DNA from: Hirundichthys speculiger
Taxonomy: Eukaryota; Chordata; Actinopteri; Beloniformes; Exocoetidae
DNA: 64,000 nucleotides
Direction: 5' to 3'
Assembly: GCA_018398805.1 (NCBI GenBank)
Contig: JAGFBZ010000698.1
Span: 62,001 to 126,000 of the forward strand
The number at the start of each line of letters is the position of its first letter. Within the stretch, counting starts at the first letter, position 1. Below are positions 34,490 to 46,652 of this stretch, piece by piece. The notes under the pieces are model-generated. The model was not told the origin of the DNA. It did no database searches and saw only the letters and a list, made by a program, of their open reading frames with translations. The position numbers and the translations under genes were made by a program.

Positions 34490-35885
34490 CTCAGAATCCA
34501 ATGTAGATCAGCTGTGGCACTAGAGAACCTACATGGATCAGCTGTGGTACTAGAGAACCTATGTGGATCAGCTGTGGTATTAGTGAACCTTCGTTGATCA
34601 GCTGTGGTACTAGTGAACCTACGTGGCTCAGCTGTGGTACTAGAGAACCTACGTGGATCAGCTGTGGTATTAGTGAACCTTCGTTGATCAGCTGTGGTAC
34701 TAGTGAACCTACGTGGCTCAGCTGTGGTACTAGAGAACCTACGTGGATCAGCTGTGGTACTAGTGAACCTACGTGGCTCAGCTGTGGTACTAGAGAACCT
34801 ACGTGGATCAGCTGTGGTATTAGTGAACCTACGTGGATCAGCTGTGGTATTAGTGAACCTACCTGGATCAGCTGTGGTATTAGTGAACCTACGTGGATCA
34901 GCTGTGGTATTAGTGAACCTACCTGGATCAGCTGTGGTATTAGTGAACCTATGTGGATCAGCTGTGGTACTAGTGAACCTATGTGGATCAGCTGTGGTAT
35001 TAGTGAACCTGCGTGGCTCAGCTGTGGTATTAGTGAACCTACGTGGATCATCTGTAATATTAGTGAACCTACGTGGATCAACTTTGGTATTAGTGAACCT
35101 GCGTGGCTCAGCTGTGGTATTAGTGAACCTACGTGGATCATCTGTAATATTAGTGAACCTACGTGGCTCAGCTGTGGCCTTAGTGAACCTACATGGATCA
35201 ACTGTGGTACTAGTGAACCTACGTCGATCAGCTGTGGTATTAGTGAACCCATGAGGATCAAATGTGGTACTAGTGAACCTACGGGGATCAGCTGTGGTTA
35301 TTAGTGAACCTACGTAGATCAGCTGTGGTAAGAGTGAACCTACGTGGATCAGCTGTGGTTCTAGAGAACCTATGTGGATCAGCTCTGGTACTAGTGAACC
35401 TACGTGGATCAGCTGGGGTACTAGTGAACCCATGAGGATCAGATGTGGTACTAGTGAACCTATTTGGATCAGCTGTGGCCTTAGTGAATCTATGTTGATC
35501 AGCTATGGTACTAGAGACCCTATGAGGATAAGATGTGGTACAAGTGAACCTACGTGGATCAGCTGTGATATTAGTGAACCTATGTGGATCAGCTGTTGTA
35601 CGAGAGAACCTCTGTGGATCAGCCGTGGTAATAGTGAACGTACATGGATCATCTGTGGTACTAGAGAACCTTTTGGGATCAGCTGTGGTACTAGTGAACC
35701 TACGTGGATCAGCTGGGGTACTAGTGAACCCATGAGGATAAGATGTGGTACAAGTGAACCTGCGTGCATCAGCTGTGGTACTACAGAACCTACAAGGATC
35801 AGCTATGGTCTTAGTGAACCTATGTGGATTAGCTTTCATGCTACGTGGATTCACATGCATTACCTGTCATATTAGTGAACCTACC
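34490..35885. repeat. minisatellite, 30-bp unit
   Basis: About 46 copies of gaacctacgtggatcagctg followed by tggtactagt. The period of ten codons keeps four frames open at once for up to 328 codons. Confidence 0.97.
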
Positions 35886-36339
35886 AGGATTAGTATGTTA
35901 TCTGAAGCCCTTAAGTCTTCTGGGCTAACCCCGAACTGGTCACAGAGGCCCCTTTTGGTCATTAGGGGAACCACAGTTTCCCCCCTTGATCATGTCAGAC
36001 ATGTCAGGCACGTCTAGCATCTTGGTGTTTTCTAAAAATGCAGTGTGTTGAGCTTTATTGGTAACCAAAAGTTTCTCCTCCTCACAGCAGAGAGCTAAAG
36101 ATTTATGGAGCAGCACATCTGACGTTCTGCTGAACCAAACAACACTGCACTCATCAGAAAACAGGGCAGTGGCAGCTTACAGTTTCATGTTCAGGCAGCA
36201 CTTTAGTGCTGCTGTGTGACTGAAGATCAATGAGCTCAATCAGTGTGATCAGTGATAGAGCTGCTGGTGTCATCAGCTCATCTGACAACACCGTGAATAT
36301 GCAACTGCACAGAAAAGAGGAGGTGAAGCTGCTAACACT
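35886..36339. other. intron sequence, no gene
   Basis: Single-copy sequence between two arrays. No gene recognised. Confidence 0.5.
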
Positions 36340-38820
36340 CTGTGCTGCACCGTACTGCACTCTACTACTTTCTATTGCACACTAATGCAATCTACTGCAA
36401 TTTACTCCACACTACTGCATTCTACTACATTTCACTACACACTACTGCACTCTACTACATAGAACTGCACTCTACTACACTTTACTACACACTACTGTGC
36501 TGTACTACACTCTACTACACAGAACTGCACTCTACTACTTACTACTACACACTACTGCACTCTACTACACAGAACTGCACTCTTCTACACTCTACTGCAA
36601 ACTACTGTGCTCTACTGCACAGCACTACACAGAACTGCTCCCTACTACCTACTACTACACACTACTGCACTCTACTACACAGAACTGCACTCTATTACAC
36701 TCTACAACACAGTGATGCAATCTACTGCAATTTACTCCACACTGCTGCATTCTACTACACTTAACTACACACTACTGCACTCTACTACACAGAACTGCAC
36801 TTTCTAAACTCTACTGCACACTACTGTGCTTTACTGCACACTACTACACAGAACTGCACTCTACTACTTACTACTACACACTGCTGCACTCTACTACACA
36901 GAACTGCATTCTACTACACTCTACTACACAGTGATGCAATCTACTGCAATATACTCCACACTACTGCATTTTACTACACTTCACTACACACTACTGCACT
37001 TTACTACACAGAACTGCACTCTTCTAAACTCTACTGCATACTACTGTGCTCTCCTGCACACTACTACACGGAACTGCACTCTACTACACTCTACTACACA
37101 GTGATGCATTCCACTGCACTCTACTACACTCTACAACACACTACTGCACTCTACTACAAAGAACTTCTCTCTCATACCTTCTATTACACAATAGTGCAAT
37201 CTACTGCACTTTGCTCCACACTACTGCACTCTACTACACTTCACTATACACTATTGCACTCTATAACACACTACTGCACTCTACTACACAGAACTGCACC
37301 TCTACTACACTCTATAACACACGACTACACTATACAACACACTATTGTGCTGTACTACAATCTACCACACAGAGCTGCAGTCTTCTACACTCCACCACAC
37401 ACTACTGTGATCTATTACACTCTACTACACAGAACTGCACTCGACTACACTTCAGTACACACTTCTCAGCTCTACTATACTCTACTACAAAGAACTGCAC
37501 TCTACTACACACTACTGCAATCTATTGCACTCTACTACACACTACTGCAATCTACTGCTCTCTACTACACTCTACTACACTCTATAACACACTACTGTGC
37601 TATACTACACTTTAATACACAGACCTGCACTCTACTACACTCCAATACACACTACTGCACTCTACTACACTCTACTACACAGAACTGCACTATACTACAC
37701 TCCACAACACACTACTGTGATCTACTACACTCCATCACACACTACTGTGATCTATTACACTCTACTACAAAGAACTGCACTCTACTACACACTACTGCAA
37801 TCTACTGCACTCTACTACACACTACTGTAATCTACTGCACTTTACTACACTCTACTACACTCTATAACACACTACTGTGCTGTACTACACTCTAATTCAC
37901 AGACCTGCAATCTATTACACTCCAGTACACACTACTGCACTCTACTACACAGAACTGCACTCTACTACGCTCCACAACACACTACTGTGATCTACTACAC
38001 TCTACTACACACTACTGCACTATACTACACTCTAATACACACTACTCTGCTCTAATGTACTGTATTACAAAAAAATGCACTCTACTACACTACTGCAATC
38101 TACTAGACTCTACTACACTCTACTACACAGAACTGCACTCTACTACACTCCACCACACACTACTCCGCTCTACTACACTCAACTACAAAAAAACCGCACT
38201 CTACTACATTACTGCAATCTACTACTAGTAGTAGAGTGCAACCTGCACACTGCTACACTCTACAACACACCACTGTGCTGTACTACACTCTACCACACAA
38301 AACTGCACTCTACTATACTCCAATACACACTACTATGCTCTACTACAAAAACTGCACTCTACTACACTACTTCAATCTACTGCACTCTACTACATTCCAC
38401 CACACACTACTGTGATCTACTACACTCTACTACACAGAACTGCACTCTACTACACTCCAGTACACACTACTCCACTCTACTATAAAGAACTGCACTCTAC
38501 TATACACTACTGCAATCTACTGCACTCTACTACACACTACTACACAGAACTGCACTCTACTACACTCCACAACATACTACTGTGATCTACTACACTCTAC
38601 AACACACTACTGCACTCTACTACGCTCTAGTACACAGACCTGCACTCTACTATACTCTAATACACACTACTCTGCTCTACTATACTGTACTACAAAAAAT
38701 TGCACTCTACTATACTACTGCAGTCTACTGGACTCTACTACACAGAACTGCACTCTACTACACTCCACCACACACTACTCTGATCTACTACACTCTACTA
38801 CAAAAAACTGCACTCCAGTA
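36340..38820. repeat. tandem array with 10-bp periodicity (tctactacac)
   Basis: Variants of tctactacac, actactgcac and agaactgcac follow each other in a near-perfect 10-bp register for about 2.5 kb. The same array resumes at 40553 and 41338 after two insertions. Confidence 0.97.
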
Positions 38821-38821
38821 C

Positions 38822-40552
38822 TCGAGTTGAGGGGGGATGAGGGTGGATGGCATCCCCCCTGAAATAAAAATGATCAAAATCATCCCCCCTGTAAAACTGC
38901 CATCCCCCCTTTCCATCCCTCCCCTATTTACAGTAAATTTTGGGAATATAACTTATAATTATTTCATCATTAGAAAGTAGTTCGCATGTTGAGCAAAAGA
39001 AATAATAAAATCTGAGGGCACAGGGGCATGCAAAGATGCAATGACGCAACATGATTGTTATTTTCAATTGGTTAATTGATGCCTGAGGGAGCGGCACGAG
39101 CTGCTGCGCAGAGCGACATATTGAGGATTGACTGCACTGCAACGTGAGTATGGGAAAACGAACAGCTGGACAACGAGATGTCAGGGAGTTTTTTTAAAAA
39201 GACTAAAATTACAGGTGAGCTATAAATCAAGAATCTCAATCACTACTTTTTATTAATCTATACAAAAGTCGCCAGACTCGCCACAGGTTGCACAATAACA
39301 ACAGAGCTAGTTTTCCAAGCTTGCTGTGTAGCCTGCAAACTAGCTGAGATGAACTCATGTTAACGTTCATCTCTCTTGTTAACTAGCTTGATGAAACACA
39401 GGACTTGTCATTCAGTCACGTTAGATTCTGGTTTATGAGCATGGCAAACGTAAAACAGATATTTACTGTTAGCGTTAGACGAGAGTTTGTCTCAAATATT
39501 TGACCAGAATTAATGATGAAATATTCTTCACACGGCTATATTATTTTCATCAATAGGACTCATCAGGCAACAAAAATAAGTGAAGATGTTAGCTAAAATT
39601 CAGATGTTCAAGGCAGGTGACATTAAAGAGTTTTCCCCCCTCCTGGGGCCTGTTGCTGTGGCCTGTAATTTAATATTACAGTGAATATGATAAATGTGAT
39701 TTTAACCTATACTGTACTTTCTGTCTATTATCCAAGAGCAAGGTCATGTGCTTTTAGCATGACATGTCTGCACATTCTATCAAACCCTATAATGTTGTTT
39801 TCTTCACATAGAGGAAAGCCATGGCCAGGAAGCAGGAGGATCAAGAGCAGAAGGTACAGGTTTGATTATTAAACCTTTAGGGTTTAGACCAGGGGTTATT
39901 TTAACTGGGGATTCCCTGTAATTGACTTTTTTTTCCCTCACAATAATTGAAAAATCTGAAGACTGTTAGTAATCTTTTAATGTAATTAAATAATTGTTAA
40001 TGTAGAAACTGATAACAAAATTTTCATGACTGTCAAAATGACCAATTGCAAAAAAAGTCTAGTGCAACCTCTAGTTTACACACTTACCCTTTTCAATTCA
40101 TACGTAGGCCTATTAGTATGTAGCTCATTATTTCAGTGGCTATAAGGCACATTAATCTATTAATCTTCAGTAACTGCTTAGCTAACAATCAGAAAGCAAG
40201 AACACGAAAAATTGTAGACAAAAAACATGATTACGACAGTCTTTGGAAACTGCTATGAGATACTGAGACTTGAAACTGAGAAACTAAAAACTATGCACCA
40301 GAGGGGAGAAAAGGAAAAGTATTGTAAAATGTTGAGAGAGTTTTTCTGTACTTCTGTACTGTCTTTAATAACACAAAAAAGAGATAATTGTTATGATTTT
40401 GCACTTAAAATAAACTTGGCTTGACTTGATTTGAGAGGATTCAGAAGTCTTATTTACAGTGTTTTGTTTTGATAATGAATTTACAGCCCTGCCCCCCTTT
40501 TTTTAAGTGAAAAACATTGACCATCCCCCCTGAATTTTTTTTACAACTCGAC
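38822..40552. mobile_element. DNA transposon remnant with inverted ends, hAT-like
   Basis: tcgagttg (38822) and caactcga (40545-40552) are inverted ends. Subterminal ggggggatg and catcccccc words occur near both ends. At about 39148 the plus strand reads atgggaaaacgaacagctgg, then a Phe/Lys-rich stretch (REFF, then KKTKIT after one extra T) and a gtgagc donor, which looks like the first exon of a hAT-type transposase. No catalytic domain is found. Inserted in the 10-bp array. Confidence 0.6.
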
Positions 40553-40835
40553 TACTGCTGCACTCTACTACACTACTGCAATCTACTGCACTCTACTACG
40601 CTCCACCACACACTACTGTGATCTACTTTACTCTACTTCACAGAACTGCACTCTACTATACTCCAATACACACTACTCTGCTCTACTTTACTCTACTACA
40701 AAAAACTGCACTCTACTACACTACTGCAATCTACTGCACTCTGCTACACTCTACAACATACTACTGCACTCTACTATCACAGAACTGCACTCTACTATAC
40801 TCCAATACACACTACTCTGATCTAATATACTCTAC
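40553..40835. repeat. 10-bp-periodic array, second segment
   Basis: Continuation of the 36.3-38.8 kb array. Confidence 0.95.
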
Positions 40836-41337
40836 AGGAACAACAACTCCCATCCCCTGCATGCCACCCTGGAGACCTGCCATAGCACCTTCAGCCGTAG
40901 ACTGAGACCACCGAGGTCCACCACAGAACGTCACAGGAGGTCTTTTCTTCCTGTGGCCATCAGACTCTATAACTCCTCCCCCTTCTGCTTGAGGGACAGC
41001 TGATAATGCAGGACTGTGTAAATGACTGTAAATAACAATACTATGTGCAATAACTCACCATAAGGAACTTTAACATGTGCAATATATGTAAATAGCAATA
41101 TCATAGCAGTAAATAGCAATATTATTATAACAACATTATGTGCAATAAGACACCACAGAGGACCGCTTAATATGTGCAATATCTTGCCTGCTGATGTCTG
41201 TCTAAGTTGCTTTTTGTTTTCTGTGCACTTCCTGTAATTTTTTTTGAACATTGTTGTTGTAATTTTTGAGCAATACCTGGCACAAGAATTTCCTTCGGGA
41301 TAAATAAAGTTTTATCTTATCTTATCTTATCTTACTA
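40836..41337 (+). mobile_element. LINE 3' end with (atctt)n tail
   Basis: It begins aacaactcccatcccctgca with a short coding remnant (the RT C-terminal reading includes RRTTTG-like basic residues), then a 3' UTR ending gggataaataaagttttatc and ttatcttatcttatctta. It is 5'-truncated and sits inside the 10-bp array. The tail type differs from the L2 copies. Confidence 0.75.
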
Positions 41338-42000
41338 CAAAAAACTGCACTCTACTATACTACTGAAATCTACTGCACTCTTCTACACAGAACTGCACTC
41401 TACTACACTCCACCACACACTACTGTGATCTACTACACTCTACTACACAGAACTGCACTATACTATACTCTACTACACAGAACTGCACTTGACTACACTT
41501 CAGTCCACACTACTCTGCTCTACTACACTCTACTACAAAGAACTGCATTCTACTACACTCCATCACACACTACTGTGATCTACTACACTGACTGCACAGA
41601 ACTGCACTATACTACACTCTACTACACAGAACTGCAATTGACTACACTCCACCACACACTACTGTGATCTACTACACTGTACTACACAGAACTGCACTCT
41701 ACTACACTTTTCTACACACTACTACACTCTACTACACAGAACAGCATGCTACTACACTTCAGTACACACTACTCCGCTCTACTACACCCTACTACATAGA
41801 ACTGCACTCTACTACACACTACTGCAATCTATTGCAGTCTACTACACTCCACTACACAGAACTGCACTCTACTACACTCCACTAAACAGAACTACACTCG
41901 ACTACACTCTAGTACACACTACTCCGCTCTACTACACTCTACTTCAAATAACTGCACTCTACTGCACACTACTGCAATCTACTGTACTCTACTACACAAT
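41338..42000. repeat. 10-bp-periodic array, third segment
   Basis: Continuation of the same array after the LINE insertion. Confidence 0.95.
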
Positions 42001-42269
42001 ACTGTACTACTGTAAAGAACCTTCCAGAACCAGTCACAGCTGTGTCTTAGAAAATGAAGCTGAAGTCCTACAAAATGCAGAACCATTATGGTCGTGGTCT
42101 GGTTCTGCAACAGTTCTGCTCTGTCTCTGGTTCTGGAGGGGCTACCATCACTCACTAGAATGAATACAATGAATGAACAGATGCTCAGTGTTTTGTTCTG
42201 AGCTTTGATAACACAACCAGGTATATCATATTCAAAATCAGAATGGATTTGTTCCATCTCGTCCCTGAA

Positions 42270-42690
42270 GTCAGGACACTGCTGAGTAGCTGTAGTCATG
42301 TCAGGGAAGAACTCTGCTCCACAACAGGAACATCAGTCTGGTCCAATAACAGCTGAGATGCTGTAGAATGTTCTAGACTGTTCAGGTCAGCACCACATGG
42401 GTCCAGACAGATATCTAGCATCTGGTTTATAAAGTCAGGACACTGCTGAGTAGCTGTAGTCATGTCAGGGAAGAACTCTGCTCCACAACAGGAACATCAG
42501 TCTGGTCTAATAACAGCTGAGATGTTCTAGAATGTTCTAGACTGTTCAGGTCAGCACCACATGGATCCAGGCTGATATTCTAGCATCTGGTTCCTAAAGT
42601 CAGGACGCCGCTGAGTAGCTGTAGTCATGTCAGGGAAGAACTCTGCTCCACAACAGGAACATCAGTCTGGTCCAATAACAGCTGAGAAGC
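42270..42690. repeat. tandem repeat, ~163-bp unit, about 2.6 copies
   Basis: tgctgagtagctgtagtcat then gtcagggaagaactctgctc recur at about 42278, 42442 and 42606 with few changes. Confidence 0.92.
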
Positions 42691-42697
42691 TCTAGAT

Positions 42698-42920
42698 CAG
42701 GGGTTTCCAAAGTCGGTCCTGGAGGGCAAGCGTTCTGTAGGTTTTAGATGTTTCGCTCCTTTTCACACCCTGAAACAAGTAACTGTATCATTAACAGACA
42801 TATACTGACCTTGATGACAAGATAATGACGGCCATTAATTAGGATCAGGTGTGTTAAAGCAGGGAAACATGAAAAACCTGCAGGACAGCGATATTCCAGG
42901 ACCGACTTTGGCCACCCCTG
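42698..42920. mobile_element. hAT-type MITE
   Basis: It starts caggggtttccaaagtcggt and ends accgactttggccacccctg, which are inverted ends. The flanks ctctagat and ctctagaa form an 8-bp duplication with one change. No ORF. It sits at the edge of the 163-bp repeat. Confidence 0.85.
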
Positions 42921-43269
42921 CTCTAGAATGTTCTAGACTGTTCAGGTCAACACCACATGGGTCCAAACAGATATTCTAATGTTTATCTGGCCTGCTAACA
43001 GCTAAAATAAGACTTGTTTTAGATCAGCCATGTGATTTTAGAGCAGGAACCTCGTCAGAAAGATCTTGAACATGAGGATATTAAAGATTTATTTCACACA
43101 CACACTCAGGAAGCTCTGGAGGAAATGACAACCAGTCAGCAGTGACATCACACAGCACAGCCAATCAGACCAGGTGTCTGTTTCCTGCTGTTTTTGTTCC
43201 CTTATGATTTGTGACAGTGTGTTCTTCTTTTGTGGTGAGATTTGTTTTTGTTTTTGCAATCAGTCTGAT

Positions 43270-44230
43270 CAGTGTAATTAATAAGCACACATATCAGAGC
43301 CATTACAAATTAGATTCTGAACTCTGTTACATCAGACTCCATTCAACAAATGTATTTTGGTGAACTGGACCCTGAAGTTGAGCTCTACACAGCTCCACTG
43401 GGTCCTACTTGTTTTGAACCCACAGTTCCTCATCCATCAGTCTGATCAGTGTAACCTATCAGCCTATCGGCTTATCGATATTTATGTTTGTCACACCAGA
43501 CTCCATTCAAAAATGGTCTGATTTAGTGACTTTGCCATCAGGAACAATGATGATAGACAACTCGGCTGAACTCAGCTGGGTTCTTCTGGTTCCAAACATG
43601 ATCCTGAACCCACAGTTCCATATCAGTCAGTCTGTAATCAATAGATAGATATATCTGAAAACTGGACATCAAACTCTGTTACACCTAACTCCCCACAAAA
43701 AGTGTTATGGAGTGACTTCATCTTCAGAGAAAAACCGATCTGATGGTAAACTTATCTGGACTCCATTCTGTTCTAGTGGACCTGAGGTTTATCCTGGAAA
43801 CTGATCCTGCACATACAGGTCCTCAAGGAATCTAATCAATGACATCAAGACGCTAAGAAACCAGTCAATATTAGAAGGCTCTCCCTTCAACCAGACTCCA
43901 TTCAAAAAGTGTCTAATTTACTGACTTTGTCCACAGATACACTTATTGGATGGTAAACTATTAAAGTCTGTTGGGTTCTACTACTCAAATAGTTTCTGTT
44001 GAACCTGATCCTGAATCTGAAGCTCCCAATAAATCACACTGACCAATGTAATCAATCAGCGCAGATAGCACTTGTTAACATCAGACAATGAACTCCATTC
44101 AAGAATTGCCTCATTTGGTGACTTGGTCATGAGAGCAACACTGAAGTTTACAGAACTCAGTTGGGTTTTGTTGGTCCCGACCCTGCAGCTTCGGATCAAT
44201 CAGTGTGATCAGAGTAATCAATAAGCAGTG
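43270..44230. repeat. diverged tandem repeat, roughly 170-bp unit
   Basis: Five or six old copies share accagactccattcaaaaa, a gtgactttg stretch, gatcctgaacccacagttcc and cagtctgatcagtgtaatca. Divergence is much higher than in the other arrays. Confidence 0.75.
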
Positions 44231-44238
44231 TTTCAGAC

Positions 44239-44292
44239 CTGAGGCAGGTTCTGTCCGATGCAGACTCGACACAGGCGGTGGATGGTGTGCAT
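44239..44292 (-). CDS. rgs3: rgs3 internal alternative first coding exon (PDZ-RGS form)
   Basis: An ATG at 44292-44290 opens 18 codons, MHTIHRLCRVCIGQNLPQ, ending at a gtctga donor in phase 0, which is what the PDZ exon needs. An in-frame TGA lies four codons upstream, so the frame cannot extend. Mammalian PDZ-RGS3 starts with an 18-residue leader MNRFNGLCKVCSERRYRQ (recalled): same length, same LC.VC core, same join to the PDZ. This implies a separate promoter inside the gene. I see no convincing TATA box just upstream. Confidence 0.8.
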
Positions 44293-44749
44293 GTCAGCAG
44301 GTCAGGAGATTGGCTCAATTCCTGCAGAAGCTCACATTCATCTGATCCTGGTGTAGCGCTGAACCGGAACCAGGACTGGGCACAAAACAGGGCCCAACCC
44401 AGAGATCCAGATCTGTCTTGCAGATACAGAACCAGGTCCTAGACTTGAAAGCCAAGTTAGTCCTTGATTTAATCCAGATCCCAGACAAGACTGGTCCACA
44501 TTTCCAGAGTCAAATCCAGTCCTCACAGTCAGGTCAGGTACGAGAACCGGGTCTGATCCAGGTCCAGCAGAGCCAGTGAGAGCAGTGAGAGTAGCCTGGG
44601 TACTAGACTGGATGTGTGTGTGGGAACCAGCTGAAAGAATAATAGCAGGAAGCTCATGGACACACTCAGACTCACAAAAACACCAAAACAGTGGATGTGA
44701 CGCTGTGATAAGACGCACACTTCCTGAACTCACACTCCTGGCCTTCTGT

Positions 44750-45100
44750 GTGTGTGAGGACACCAGCCAGACTGGACGTTCCCACGGTTCTGGACCCTGA
44801 AACCACCTCTGAGACGGGCCTGAAGCGAGAACGGGAGGAACGTCCCTCAAATGTCATTGGATCAGGGTCAGGTCTGACTTCCCTCAAACGTCCCGGTCCA
44901 CACTGATGTGTGACTGAAGAAACTGTGAAGACACCAGCTAGACTGGACGTTCCCATGGTTCTGGACCCTGAAACCACCTCTGAGACGGGCCTGAAGCGAG
45001 AATGGTCCACACTCAAATGTCCCAGTCCACACTGATGTGTGACTGAAGAAACTGTGAAGACACCAGCCAGACTGGACGTTCCCAGGGTTCTGGACTCTGA
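44750..45100. repeat. tandem repeat around gactggacgttccca
   Basis: Three copies of caccagccagactggacgtt followed by ctggaccctgaaaccacctc at about 44761, 44931 and 45061; the third is truncated. Confidence 0.85.
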
Positions 45101-45856
45101 AATAGAGGTCTTTGGAACAACCTGAAAACCCAAGGTTCCGACATGACCCGAATCGGGTCTCGGGTTCATTCACAAGACGTGACTCCGGGTTCGGGTTGGA
45201 ATCGGCACAGTTAGTGTCTGGTCCGGTCGGTGCTCTCTGACAGGCCGAGTCCGCATTTACCCGAGAGAGGTAAAGATATTCAGCCCCGCCCCCTTCCATC
45301 CAATAGGCTGTGAAATGTCAGGTCAAGTAAAAGTAAACAAACCAACAGTAGTTTGGTTCAGCCAATGTCAGGACTCGGGGCAGTTAAATGATTATTAATT
45401 AACGTGGCGTGTTTGTCATCAAACAGTCGTGTTGCCGTAGCGTGTTATTAGCGGTTTGTCCGGCAGCTGGGAAGCACAACGGATCGCCAACATGATAACG
45501 CTGGATGAGAGAACATATTTACGACACGTCCTGACCACTGTAGGCTATTAGCACTAGCAGTTGCTACCCATAGCATCTGTATCCACAAAGAAAATAACGA
45601 CGTGGATTTATTGTTGTTTACATCACGTAGCCTATGTAGCAACTGAACCAGGTAGAAGAAGACAACTTTAGGTAAGAAAATCAAGTTTTATTCAACACTA
45701 GACAACTTTAACATGAGCAACTATGGGCTGGATTGTCTCGGTTCAGTTCGTGGTCGGAAACTTAAGAGTCGGGTTGGGTCGGGCTGGTCCGTCCATCCAT
45801 CCATCCATCCATTAACTTCCGCTTGGCCCGTAGGCCATGGGCTCAGCCTGAACGGG

Positions 45857-46330
45857 TTAAGCCTGATTTATACTCGAACGTCAGGTTCGCAGAGGTGCCC
45901 CCCACCCTACGCAGACACTACGCAGAGACTCCGGTGCACCTACCCAAAATTGTAGGTTGACGCAGACAGTGTCGCAGAGAGGAGAGAAAGGGGGCCTCTG
46001 ATTGGTCAATTCTACATCCGCATAGAAAAGAGCGCATTGAAGAAATGAGGAAGTACCCACATCTGTACGATTCTGGTTCTCCAAACCACAAAGACAGCAC
46101 ATATTCTAGTAATTCATGGAGGGAGATAGCGATGAATGTGGGTCTGGATACGGCCGAGACGGTGAGGAAGTGGAAAAACGCAAGAGATAAGTTTAGTAAG
46201 TTTAGCTCGTTCGTGATTGTCCCTCTTGCGTTGTGGCTTGGAATAACATAGCGGAGAAGTGACGGCGGCATCTCTGCGACAAGCTGACGGCAACACATTG
46301 GTGCGAGAGTATACACCGCCCTCTACATGG
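45857..46330 (+). mobile_element. second PIF/Harbinger MADF fragment
   Basis: It starts gcctgatttatactcgaacg, and the plus strand encodes MRKYPHLYDSGSPNHKDSTY, then the same SSNSWREIAMNVGLDTAETV block as the 12.0 kb copy with few differences. The matching right end has the reading up to GIT and then diverges. Confidence 0.7.
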
Positions 46331-46360
46331 GCTCGCCCCCCTCGTGGCTCCACCACCTGC

Positions 46361-46387
46361 GGGGGGGGGGGGGGGGGGGGGGGGGGG
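46361..46387. repeat. poly-G run
   Basis: 27 consecutive G residues near the end of the nested element. Confidence 0.95.
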
Positions 46388-46652
46388 TGTCAGGTGCATT
46401 GTGTTTTGGGCAGCCATAAGCGGGGGCCTTGGCATGCCGACCCTCAGCTGACTAAACTGGCTACTGGGTCCGGTCGGTTCTGGGTCCAAATATTGCGGGT
46501 CCATTCGGGTTCGGAACTCGGACTTATGATAATATCTCGGGTCGGGTCAGTGTCGGGTCGAATTTTAACGGGTCTGTTTGGGTCCATGAAAGTGGACCCG
46601 AACCTGGAATCACGTCTTGTCACGTGAATGGACCTGAGACTTCATTCGGGTA

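Larger units (their letters stand above)
45144..46652. mobile_element. DNA element with ~55-bp imperfect inverted ends, containing a nested Harbinger fragment
   Basis: The left end (acccgaatcgggtctcgggt, then cattcac and aagacgtgactccgggttcg) is matched in reverse at the right end (46570-46652). The interior is rich in cgggt words and has no transposase. The Harbinger MADF fragment at 45857-46330 is inserted within it. Family not identified. Confidence 0.6.

Noticed and set aside
34447..35433. Minus-strand ORF of 328 codons plus three other long frames
   Set aside because: The 30-bp repeat has no stop in four frames. No start context, domain or splice evidence.
36340..42000. Tyr/Leu/His/Thr-rich ORFs
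   Set aside because: They follow the 10-bp repeat period and change frame with each indel.
42000..42299. 106-codon minus-strand ORF (MTTATQQCPDF...)
   Set aside because: Overlaps the edge of the 163-bp tandem repeat; no domain and no splice partner in phase.
44338..45299. Several minus-strand ORFs of 140-170 codons upstream of the PDZ first exon
   Set aside because: They cover the gactggacgttccca tandem repeat and the cgggt-rich transposon end; reading frames overlap each other and match no family.
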